Origin: Desulfovibrio legallii
GTDB lineage: Bacteria; Desulfobacterota; Desulfovibrionia; Desulfovibrionales; Desulfovibrionaceae
NCBI RefSeq assembly: GCF_900102485.1
Contig: NZ_FNBX01000013.1
Location: forward strand, 7,954-71,953
Direction of reading: 5' to 3'
DNA length: 64,000 bases
The notes under the pieces are model-generated. The model ran no database searches and was not told the origin of the DNA. It worked only from the letters and a program-made list of their open reading frames with translations. Each line of letters begins with the position of its first letter. The stretch's first letter is position 1. Positions 1 through 7,827 of this stretch are shown here, piece after piece. The translations under genes were made by a program, and so were the position numbers.

Positions 1-303
1 GGGCCATTCGCCGTTGAGGGTCACGGTGAGGTTGTAAACCACGCCTTCCAGCTCAAAGTGGTAGCAGACTTCCTGCATGGGTTCGCTCAGCTGGCGGCGG
101 TTGTAGGCCGTGGTCATGCACAGGCGCGCGCCTGCGTTGTGCAGCAGGGCCGCGGCCTCCAGCAGGGTGCGCGGCGTGCCCAGGCGGAACCAGTGGAAGG
201 CGTTGCCGAAGCTGTCGGCGCTGTGATAAACGGCCTCCGCCTCCGGGCAGAGGGCGCTGAGGCCCTCAATAACGGCGGCGTTGCCCTTGATGGTTTCTTG
301 CAT
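1..303 (-). CDS. cooU: CooU-like hydrogenase subunit (NuoC/30-kDa family), partial
   Basis: Only the first 101 residues are in the window; the gene runs off the left edge. The translation begins MQETIKGNAAVIEGLSALC and contains an HWFRLGTP stretch and a YHFELEGVVYNLTV segment, as in the NuoC/HycE-N-terminal family that pairs with the catalytic large subunit in energy-converting [NiFe] hydrogenases. It lies 23 bp after cooX on the same strand, and the order M-K-L-X-U matches the CooMKLXUH hydrogenase. The large subunit CooH is therefore expected just outside the window. The family call is firm; CooU rather than EchD rests on gene order. Confidence 0.8.
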   Translation of the reverse strand, partial: MQETIKGNAAVIEGLSALCPEAEAVYHSADSFGNAFHWFRLGTPRTLLEAAALLHNAGARLCMTTAYNRRQLSEPMQEVCYHFELEGVVYNLTVTLNGEWP

Positions 304-326
304 ATGCTCTCCGCGGGTCCGGCCCG

Positions 327-908
327 CTAGTCCTTGGTGGGTGCGGCTGACGTGACGGGAATCTCCGCCGGTGCGGCGTCCGTCCGCGGCGGCAGCCGGC
401 AGGCGTTGCGCTTGGCGTCTTCAATCTGGCGGCACTTGGGGCAGAGGTGGCGCGTCAGCTCAGGGTCTATTTCGCTGTTCTGCGCGTAGAGGCGCTCGGC
501 CAGCTTTTTGGGCAGGGGCCGCATGAGCGCGCCGCAGTGGGCGCAGGGTTCGTATGTGATGGTGTGCTGCTCCAGACGCCGGTATTTTTCCGACTCCGGA
601 TGGGCGGAGTGCCAGTCGTTGGTGATGCTCATGGCCCCGGTGGGGCAGTAGTGACGGCACGAGGCGCACAGACAGCAGGAATTCTGCCAGATGGTGATGG
701 TAAAGCCCGTGCCATCGGGCAGCTGGGTGATATTGATGGCTCCGGCCGCGCAGTAGTGGCGGCAGGTGCCGCAGCCCATGCAGAGGTCCGGGTCTACCCT
801 GGCCCGGCCGCGCAGACGCGGCGGGGTGAAGGTTTCGCCAAAGGGAAAGGGATCGGTGCTGGGGCCTTCCAGCAGGTTGTGGAAGAGCACTTTCAGAAAG
901 CCCGCCAT
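327..908 (-). CDS. cooX: CooX-like 2x[4Fe-4S] electron-transfer subunit
   Basis: A 193-residue polyferredoxin of the CooX/EchF/HycF type. Two cluster motifs are visible near residues 43-53 (CMGCGTCRHYC) and 78-88 (CCLCASCRHYC). A further CxxC pair (CAHC near 121, CPKC near 156) may bind a metal. The N-terminus (MAGFLKVLFHNLLEGP) is typical of hydrogenase-associated ferredoxin subunits. It should pass electrons between a soluble ferredoxin and the CooL/CooH module at the cytoplasmic face. The ATG is 2 bp beyond the cooL stop, so the two are translationally linked. Confidence 0.85.
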   Translation of the reverse strand: MAGFLKVLFHNLLEGPSTDPFPFGETFTPPRLRGRARVDPDLCMGCGTCRHYCAAGAINITQLPDGTGFTITIWQNSCCLCASCRHYCPTGAMSITNDWHSAHPESEKYRRLEQHTITYEPCAHCGALMRPLPKKLAERLYAQNSEIDPELTRHLCPKCRQIEDAKRNACRLPPRTDAAPAEIPVTSAAPTKD

Positions 909-910
909 AA

Positions 911-1360
911 CTATGCCTCCAGACCCAGTTTTTTCATCCAGATGGCCCTGGCCTGCACCACGCCCTCCAGGATGGCCTGGGGCCGCGGCGGACAGCCCGG
1001 CACATTGACGTCCACGGGGATGTAGCGGTCTATGGGGCCCTCAATGGAGTAGCCCTCGCGGAAAACCCCGCCCGAAATGGGGCAGATGCCCACGGCCACG
1101 GTAACCTTGGGATCGGGAATCTCGTTCCAGACCCGCAGCACCTTGTCCCGCACCCGCGTGGTCAGCGGCCCGGTAATGAGCACGATGTCCGCATGGCGGG
1201 GGCTGCCGCAATAGCGACAGCCCAGGCGCTCCACATCGTAGCGCGGGATGCAGGCGGTGGTGGCCAGCTCCACGTCGCAGCCGTTGCAGGAGCCCGCATT
1301 GATGCGGAAAAGCCACGGCGAACGCACCGAAAGTTTTTTGAGAATGTTGTCCAGGGACAC
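911..1360 (-). CDS. cooL: CooL-like [NiFe]-hydrogenase small subunit (NuoB family)
   Basis: 149 residues, the usual length for the small subunit of group-4 [NiFe] hydrogenases. The proximal [4Fe-4S] ligands are visible: NAGSCNGCDVE near residue 21, a later VGICPISGG and a VNVPGCPPRP motif near the C-terminus. It starts with GTG preceded by AGGAGG at good spacing. The neighbours are cooK upstream (10 bp) and cooX downstream (2 bp). It carries electrons to the NiFe subunit CooH, which is outside the window. Confidence 0.88.
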   Translation of the reverse strand: MSLDNILKKLSVRSPWLFRINAGSCNGCDVELATTACIPRYDVERLGCRYCGSPRHADIVLITGPLTTRVRDKVLRVWNEIPDPKVTVAVGICPISGGVFREGYSIEGPIDRYIPVDVNVPGCPPRPQAILEGVVQARAIWMKKLGLEA

Positions 1361-1370
1361 GGGGGCCTCC

Positions 1371-2342
1371 TTACAGTACCCAGACCAGGACGAGGCTCAG
1401 CAGGGCCAGGCCCGTGGGCACCGTCACATAGAAGCGGAAGGCCTGGTCAATGCGAAAGCGCCCCGTGGCCGACTTGACCAGTGTGAGCGACAGCAGCATG
1501 AGGGCCAGACACTTGAGCAGGAACCAGAGCAGGTTCACGGGCCACAAATCAGAGATAGTGCCGGGAAAGAAAAGCGCTACCCCCAGCCCCAGCACCACAA
1601 AGGTCTTGAGGGCCGAAGTGATCTGAAACAACGCCAGCAGCGGGCCGCCGTACTCCAAAAGCGGGCCTTCGATGATTTCCGTTTCCGCTTCCGGGATGTC
1701 AAAGGGGGCCACGCCCATGGTGCCGGGCAAAAAGATGAGGTAGGCGAGCAAGGCGGGCAGCATGGCCGGGTTGAAGCCCAGGGAGCCCGCCTCCTGCTGC
1801 CAGGCCACAATGCGCAGCAAAGAGAATTCCGCCCCCCAGGCCCCGCCGTTGAGGGCCTTGCCCACCAGCATGGCCACAGAAAGCAGAATCATGAGCAGGG
1901 GCGTTTCATAGGCCAGCATGAGCAGCATCTCGCGCGAAAAGCCCACGGCCCCGAAGGGCGAGCTGGAGGCCGAGCCCCCCAGCATCAGGGCCATGGCCGG
2001 GATGGGCAGCAGGTAAAAAAGCACCAGCAGGTCGCCCATGTTGAAAAGACCGGCATAAACCCCCGGCACGGGAATGAAGGCCGCGCACACGGCCATGCCC
2101 GTGAAGCCGAACACCGGGGCCATAAGAAAGGCCGAACGGCAGGCGGTTTTGGGGATCAGCGTCTCCTTGGTGAGCAGCTTGGCGATGTCCAGCCAGGGCT
2201 GGACCAGGGGCGGGCCCACGCGGCGCTGCAGGCGGGCCTCCACCCGGCGGTCCAGACCTTTGAAGAACATGGCCACCAGCAGGGCAAAGGCCCCGCCGGG
2301 AAAGAGGCACATATGCACGATGGCAAGCAGGGTGTCGCTCAT
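1371..2342 (-). CDS. cooK: CooK-like membrane subunit (NuoH/EchB family)
   Basis: A 323-residue, strongly hydrophobic protein of the NuoH/HycD/EchB family, the membrane anchor that joins the hydrogenase module to the ion-pumping module. The family loop FDIPEAETEIIEG is present, as are an N-terminal segment with a GLDRRVEARLQRRVGPP-type basic loop and about eight membrane helices. The start ATG overlaps the cooM stop (ATGA), showing tight coupling. Confidence 0.88.
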   Translation of the reverse strand: MSDTLLAIVHMCLFPGGAFALLVAMFFKGLDRRVEARLQRRVGPPLVQPWLDIAKLLTKETLIPKTACRSAFLMAPVFGFTGMAVCAAFIPVPGVYAGLFNMGDLLVLFYLLPIPAMALMLGGSASSSPFGAVGFSREMLLMLAYETPLLMILLSVAMLVGKALNGGAWGAEFSLLRIVAWQQEAGSLGFNPAMLPALLAYLIFLPGTMGVAPFDIPEAETEIIEGPLLEYGGPLLALFQITSALKTFVVLGLGVALFFPGTISDLWPVNLLWFLLKCLALMLLSLTLVKSATGRFRIDQAFRFYVTVPTGLALLSLVLVWVL

Positions 2343-5300
2343 GAGCGGTTCTCCTCGGCGGGCGCGTTGCCGCCCAGCAGGCGGGGCAGCCCGCCGTAGA
2401 TGCTGGAGGGCTTCATGCGGCTGGTGGCCGTTTCCGGCGGCATGCCGCAGGTGTGGACGTCAATTTCACGCAGGCGGGTAAAGCGCAGCACAAACCAGCG
2501 CCCGCCCAGAAAGGCCAGGGCCATCATCACGCACATGCCCGTGGCGTTCCACGCGCCCGTGCCGGAAAGCACGCCCGAAAGCCCCACGTTGAGCGGCGCA
2601 AGGCCGTATTCCAGCAGAATGCTGTTGATGGGGTAAAGCGCCAGGCCGGGGAATACGCCCGTCAGCACGCAGCCCGCGGCCAGAATGCCCATGGGCGCGC
2701 GCATGACGCGCGGCGCTTCCTCAATATGCTCCAGATCCGGGGCGGGCTGACCCAGGAAGGCCGCGTGCAGGAACTTGGCCACATAGGCCAGGGTCAGCAC
2801 GCTGCCCACCAGAGAGAGCAAGGCCAGGAAGGGCTGGCCCGCGTTCATGAGGGCGTGGTAGATGAGCCACTTGGACGAAAAGCCGCTGGTGGGCGGCACG
2901 CCGACCAGAGAGAGCCCGGCAACGGCAAACATGCCCAGCGTGAAGGGCATCTTGCGGCCCAGGCCGCCCAGGTCGTCCAGGGTTTCTCTGTGGCTGGCGA
3001 ACATGACCGCGCCGCAGACAAGGAAGAGCAGGTCTTTGAAGAAGACGTGGTTGACCACATGCAGCATGCCGCCCGCGTAGCCCAGGGCCCCGCCCGCGGC
3101 CACGGCCAGCACCATGTAGCCCAGCTGGCTCACCGTGGAATAGATGAACATGAGCTTGATGCCGTTGGTGCGCAGCGCCTGCACGGCGGCCATGATGATG
3201 GTGACCCCGCCGATCCACATGACCGCGGTGCTGATGACGCTCTGCTCAAAGCCGGAAAGGATCCCGGCCAGGGCAAAGCCGCCGCCCAGCAGCATAAAGA
3301 GCTTGATAAGGCCGAGGATGGCGCTCTTCAGCAGCACGGAGGAGATGTAGCCGGAAACGGGCGTGGGCGCGAGGGCCGGGTGCATCTGCCAGTCAATGCG
3401 GAAGGGCAGCTGCGCTGCCTTGAGCACAAAGCCCGCGGCCAGCAGGGCCATGCCCAGCCAGGCGGCCCAGGGCGGCAGCAGGGGCGCGCCGCCGGTCAGC
3501 AGGCTGGCGTTGAAGGGCGTGGCCGGGCCCAGCACGCACAGGCCCACGAACAGAAAGCCCGCGCCGAAGACGTTGAAGCTGAAGTATTTGAAGGCTTCCC
3601 GCAAGGAGGCTTTGTCCCCTTCATGGGCGATGGCCAGGTAGAGCGTCCAGGAGCTCATAATTTCCCAGAACAGAAAGAAGCTCAGCAGGTACTGGCTGGC
3701 CGCCATGCCCACCAGGCCGCCGCACATGCAGGTGAAGGCGCAGTAGAAGCGCCACTGGCGACGGCTGTGCTCCATGTAGCCCAGGGCGTAGACCATGTTC
3801 AGCGCGCCCAGCAGGGGAACCAGCAGGGCAAAGCAGAAGGAGAGCGTGTCCAGCTGGCGGCCGAAGACCGCCACCAGCAGGGCTGTGAGCAGCAGCACGC
3901 CTGCGCTGGCCTTGCCGGCCTTGATGCGGTCGCGCCGGAACAGGGCCGGCAGGGCCGCGCCGAACACGGGCGTCAGCACATATACGGGCCAGGAAACCCG
4001 CATGGCCAGCAGCGCGGCGGCGTCGCCCGCGGCGGGCGCAAAGACCATGGAGGCCACAGGGGCCACCAGCTGCGCGGGCAGCTGCGGGGCCAGGCCCAAC
4101 ACAAGGCTCGTGCCCGCCAGGGCGATCAGGGCGATCTGAATGCTGCGCGGGGCTTCGGTTACGGCGGGCAGGTGGGCGGGGCGCTCCTCAAAGACCAGGG
4201 TTTTGAGAATGCGCGTATAGTAGATCAGCCCCACCAGGGATCCGGCCAGAATGAGCACGGCCAGCCAGACGTGCCCGGAGGATACGGCCGCCTGGATCAT
4301 CAGGTATTTGCTGTAGAAAGCGCCGAAGGGCGGCAGCCCCATAATGCTGATCAGGCCCACGCCCATGCAGGCCACGGTGACCGGCATCTGCGTGCCCAGG
4401 CCCTTGAGGTCTTCCAGCTTGCGGCTGCCCGCCCGCAGGATGAGCGCGCCCGCCCCGAGGAAGAGCAGATCCTTCATGACCGCGTGGTTGAGCATGTGCC
4501 AGAGCGCGCCCGTGGCGGCCAGCCAGGTGCCCAGGCCCAGGGTCAGGGTGATTTCGCCGATCTGCCCCAGAGTGGAGTAGGCCAGCATGCGTTTGATGTC
4601 GTCCTGGTACAGGGCCATGATTTCGCCGTAGACCAGGGTGGCCGCGCCCAGGGCCACCAGGCCCGTGCCCAGCCAGGAAAAGCCCAGAAGGCCGGGCATG
4701 TCCAGCGCGCCGGGCTGCACAAAGAGCACGGCCACAATGCCGAAGACGCCCATCTTGGTGATGACGCCTGACAGGGGGCCGGAGACGGACGAAGGCGCGG
4801 CGGGGTGGGCGTCGGGCAGCCAGGAGTGCAGGGGCACCAGACCGGCCTTGACGCCGAAGCCCGCCAGGCAGAGCAGCAGCGCGCCCTTGAGCAGCGCCGG
4901 GGAAAGGCCCTGCCCCAGCAGGAGCAGGCCGGGCAGCATGAGCAGCGCGCCGCCCGCGCACATGACGTAGTATTTGACGCCCGCGTCGTGGGCGGCGCGG
5001 GTGCCTTCATGCACTACCAGGAAGTAGGAGGCGAAGGTCATGAGCTCCCAGTAGCCGTACATGCCCGCCACGTCGGCGGAGGAAACAATGCCCGCCAGGG
5101 AGGCAAAGGTCAGCAGCAGGAAGAACCAGTAGCGGCCCTGGTGCTCCCCGTGGATGTAGCCCAGGGAGTAGACGGCCACCACCAGACCCACGCCGCAGAG
5201 CATGAGCAGAAAAAGTTTTGCCGTGGGCGGCGCGGGCACAGCCAGAACGGCGGCCAAGGCCAGGGCGGCGAAGGCCGCGCCTACCTTGGAGGCCCAGGGC

Positions 5301-6073
5301 AGACGCGCCAGAAAGGCGAACCCCGTGAGGAACGCGCCCAGATAATAACACCAGTAGGCCGGGTGCACGGGGCTGTGCGGGGCGGCAAACCCGCCGGAGG
5401 CGAAAAGCTCCGTTATCGGGCCGCGCCCCAGGCCCAGCAGGGCCACGGCGCAGGCCGCCAGCAGCGCGGGCAGGGCGGAGCCGCGCGCGGCGCCCAGGGG
5501 TTCCTGCGGCGCGGTTTCGGGCGCGGGCTCCAGAACCGCCACGCGCACGGCCGTCACATACAGCCAGATGAAGACCGTGGTGGTGGCCGCCGCCGCCAGC
5601 AGCACGACCAGACCGCCGGGCAGCGCGTCCAGAACGCCCGCGCTGATAAAGGCGCGGGCTTCGGGCATGAGGAAGGGCGAGCCGCCCACGGCGGCCAGCA
5701 GGCCCAGGCCGAAGGCCGCGCCCGTCCAGGGACGGCGCGCGCCCATGCCGCGCAGGTCTTCCAGTTCCGGACAGGACGGCGCGTCGGCCGGGTCGGGCCG
5801 GACCGGGACGACGCCGCTCTGCAGCCGGGTCAGGGCTGTCCAGGCCAGCAGCCGTGCGGCCAGCTGGAAGAGGACAAACAGCCAGAAGCCCGTGCGCGCG
5901 GCCCCGCCGCCGGCCAGAAGAGCCAGAGAGGCCAGGGCCGCGTCGTGCAGCGCGCCCCAGAGGATGAGCCGGCGCGGCAGGCGGCGCTGGCGCACGGCCT
6001 GCGCCGTGGCCCAGAGCATGAGGGCCGTGGCCGCCAGCAGCGGCAGCGCGACCGTGAACAATGATGCAGTCAT
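2339..6073 (-). CDS. cooM: CooM-like double antiporter-like membrane subunit
   Basis: About 1244 residues, nearly all membrane helices. Two successive MrpA/NuoL/NuoN-like proton-channel modules are recognisable. Each has a loop of the type LHSWLPDAHPAAPSSVSG or its counterpart, a YSTLGQIG/YSTVSQLGYM helix and an H-(A/V)-x-K/F-KDLLF segment. A fused protein of this size is characteristic of CooM in the CO-linked Coo hydrogenase, while Ech uses the shorter EchA. It should couple ferredoxin-dependent H2 turnover to ion translocation. I place the start at MTASLFTV (6073); an in-frame ATG at 6148 has no ribosome-binding site and adds a hydrophilic stretch. No CO dehydrogenase gene is in the window. 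Confidence 0.88.
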   Translation of the reverse strand: MTASLFTVALPLLAATALMLWATAQAVRQRRLPRRLILWGALHDAALASLALLAGGGAARTGFWLFVLFQLAARLLAWTALTRLQSGVVPVRPDPADAPSCPELEDLRGMGARRPWTGAAFGLGLLAAVGGSPFLMPEARAFISAGVLDALPGGLVVLLAAAATTTVFIWLYVTAVRVAVLEPAPETAPQEPLGAARGSALPALLAACAVALLGLGRGPITELFASGGFAAPHSPVHPAYWCYYLGAFLTGFAFLARLPWASKVGAAFAALALAAVLAVPAPPTAKLFLLMLCGVGLVVAVYSLGYIHGEHQGRYWFFLLLTFASLAGIVSSADVAGMYGYWELMTFASYFLVVHEGTRAAHDAGVKYYVMCAGGALLMLPGLLLLGQGLSPALLKGALLLCLAGFGVKAGLVPLHSWLPDAHPAAPSSVSGPLSGVITKMGVFGIVAVLFVQPGALDMPGLLGFSWLGTGLVALGAATLVYGEIMALYQDDIKRMLAYSTLGQIGEITLTLGLGTWLAATGALWHMLNHAVMKDLLFLGAGALILRAGSRKLEDLKGLGTQMPVTVACMGVGLISIMGLPPFGAFYSKYLMIQAAVSSGHVWLAVLILAGSLVGLIYYTRILKTLVFEERPAHLPAVTEAPRSIQIALIALAGTSLVLGLAPQLPAQLVAPVASMVFAPAAGDAAALLAMRVSWPVYVLTPVFGAALPALFRRDRIKAGKASAGVLLLTALLVAVFGRQLDTLSFCFALLVPLLGALNMVYALGYMEHSRRQWRFYCAFTCMCGGLVGMAASQYLLSFFLFWEIMSSWTLYLAIAHEGDKASLREAFKYFSFNVFGAGFLFVGLCVLGPATPFNASLLTGGAPLLPPWAAWLGMALLAAGFVLKAAQLPFRIDWQMHPALAPTPVSGYISSVLLKSAILGLIKLFMLLGGGFALAGILSGFEQSVISTAVMWIGGVTIIMAAVQALRTNGIKLMFIYSTVSQLGYMVLAVAAGGALGYAGGMLHVVNHVFFKDLLFLVCGAVMFASHRETLDDLGGLGRKMPFTLGMFAVAGLSLVGVPPTSGFSSKWLIYHALMNAGQPFLALLSLVGSVLTLAYVAKFLHAAFLGQPAPDLEHIEEAPRVMRAPMGILAAGCVLTGVFPGLALYPINSILLEYGLAPLNVGLSGVLSGTGAWNATGMCVMMALAFLGGRWFVLRFTRLREIDVHTCGMPPETATSRMKPSSIYGGLPRLLGGNAPAEENRS

Positions 6074-6727
6074 ACGTTTGCCCCGTGGGTTGCGGGTCTG
6101 TAGGCGTCCGCCGGCCTGGCCGGAAGCGCCGGGTTGACGGTATGGCAAGCATACCAGGTCGTGAAAAAAGTTACGAATGAACTGAGCCAGCCTTAGCGTA
6201 GTTTGTCAAACCTTGCAAGGGTCTATTTTGATAAATTTTTTAACGCGGTTGTTGTTGCGCGGACTGTTGTCCTCCCCAGGCGGTGCGGGGGCAGAGCTGC
6301 GTGTCCGGCCTTGGGGGCTGCGGCTTGAGTGGTGCATCTGTTCCTTTCGGAACAAATGTTTGAGCATACAGTCAATATAAAGCACATTGCTAAGAATAAT
6401 GCAACTAATTTTTGAAATTCAAGGATATGAGCAAATTATGTGAACAGGCGTCATTCCCCTTCGGGGGGGGGGGCGGGTTTCATGGAGGTTTTCCCTCGCT
6501 GTCGGCCGTTGCGACGCGCGCGGCGGCGCAGAAACAACGCTGGGGCAACAAGCGGCAAATCCCGTACGCGGCGGCGCAGGAAGTCCGGGGCGCCGACCTC
6601 CTGCCCTGGGCCGGGCCGTCCTTACGCCGTGCGGCCTGATCCGCGGGGCCTTTTTTGCGGCGCGGCCTTCATGCCTGGCTTCCCCGGCCGGAATATCCGT
6701 ATTCCAGCCAGGGAAGCTGCAGCCGGG
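6074..6727. promoter_or_regulatory. Long divergent/upstream region of the coo operon
   Basis: About 650 bp without a convincing gene. It holds an AT-rich stretch near 6226-6245, a perfect 10-bp palindrome CCTTGCAAGG (6211-6220), an inverted repeat TGTTCC-TTTC-GGAACA (6339-6354), an AT-rich segment at 6355-6430 and a run of 11 G at 6473-6483. The palindromes are candidate operators for the hydrogenase operon. No clear -35/-10 pair could be fixed on either strand. Confidence 0.4.
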
Positions 6728-7555
6728 CTACAGCCAGGTCAGGTCCAGGGGCTTGCGTTGGGGCCGGGCGCAGGGCCTGAACAGTGGGCGGCCCATGAGC
6801 TGCACGGCGCAGGCGGCTTCCTGGGGCCCGATGCCCAGGAAATCCCGCACGGGCCCGCCCGCCGGGTGGCGCAGGGCCAGGCAGACATAGCCGCCCCAGC
6901 AACAGCCCACGCCGTGGCCCTGGGCCGCCAGTTCCAGATATGCGGCGGCAATGGCCGCATCGCTCATGCCCCAGTTCCAGTCGGCCGGGGCCACGGCAAT
7001 GACGGCCTGCGGCGCGTCGCGGACGATGACGTCCGTGCCTCTGTCCCAGGCGCGGGCCAGGCTCTCGGCGTGGCAGGCCTTGGCCATGGCCGCGTCTTCC
7101 TGGGGCAGGCGGCGCATCCAGTCGATAACCAGCTCCGCCAGGCGGCGGGTCTGGGGGCGGGCTTCCAGCACAATCCAGCGCAGGGCCTGGGCGTTTTTGG
7201 CCGAAGGGGCAAAGCGCGTGGCGTCCAGCAGGCGCAGCAGCAGATCGCGCGGCAGGGGGGCTTCCTTAAAGACGCGCACGGAGCGGCGGGAGAAGATCAG
7301 CTCCTCCACCTGTTCCGGGGCGGGCTGCAGGTCGCGGCGCAGGGGCGGGCACTGGGCCGGGTCCAGGCCGGGCGCGGCGCAGGCCCCGGTGGGGCAGAAG
7401 GCCATGCACTGGCCGCAGCCGATGCAGAGGCTTTCCTGGTGGCTGTTCATGGAGGGATAGTCGCCGGGCGCGGCAAGAATGATGTGCACAGGGCAGACCC
7501 GCGCGCAGATGCCGTCCTTGCGGCAGCGTTCCCGGTCAACGACAAAATGATTCAT
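6728..7555 (-). CDS. Nitroreductase with N-terminal 2[4Fe-4S] ferredoxin domain
   Basis: 275 residues. The N-terminal ~60 carry two cluster motifs (CRKDGICARVCP and CIGCGQCMAFCP). The rest is a nitroreductase/FMN-reductase fold beginning at SRRSVRVFKEAPLP, with the APSAKNAQALRW flavin-binding segment and a GVGCCWGGY core. The fusion suggests electrons reach FMN from ferredoxin clusters, not from NAD(P)H; this architecture is common in anaerobes. The substrate is unknown. The start at 7555 has AGGAG 7 nt upstream; an upstream in-frame extension lacks one. Confidence 0.88.
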   Translation of the reverse strand: MNHFVVDRERCRKDGICARVCPVHIILAAPGDYPSMNSHQESLCIGCGQCMAFCPTGACAAPGLDPAQCPPLRRDLQPAPEQVEELIFSRRSVRVFKEAPLPRDLLLRLLDATRFAPSAKNAQALRWIVLEARPQTRRLAELVIDWMRRLPQEDAAMAKACHAESLARAWDRGTDVIVRDAPQAVIAVAPADWNWGMSDAAIAAAYLELAAQGHGVGCCWGGYVCLALRHPAGGPVRDFLGIGPQEAACAVQLMGRPLFRPCARPQRKPLDLTWL

Positions 7556-7827
7556 GGGGATTCTCCTGAAAGATTGCCGGACGCCCGTCAGCGCGGCGTC
7601 CGTGTTCTGGGTATAACGCCGCCCGGCACGGAGGGAAAGCCCCGCAACACCAGGCCGACGCGCTCCGCGCCGATACGCCCCCGGCGCAGGGGGAAAGCCC
7701 CGGCCCCGCGGCGCAATTTGCGTCTTTTGCCATAACCTGCTACGAAAAAGCGTCGTTTCAGGGTGCGGAGCGATGCTTCCCGCCACGCTTCGGCTTCCCG
7801 CCGGAGCCATACTCTATGAGGTTGCGC

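Noticed and set aside
2453..6064. Long plus-strand frames opposite cooM
   Set aside because: Antisense of a GC-rich membrane protein, rich in His/Gln/Gly with no domain.
6412..6639. Possible 75-codon gene in the coo upstream gap
   Set aside because: Starts with TTG, or with an ATG too close to its AAGGA; crosses the poly-G run and shows no conserved-looking sequence.
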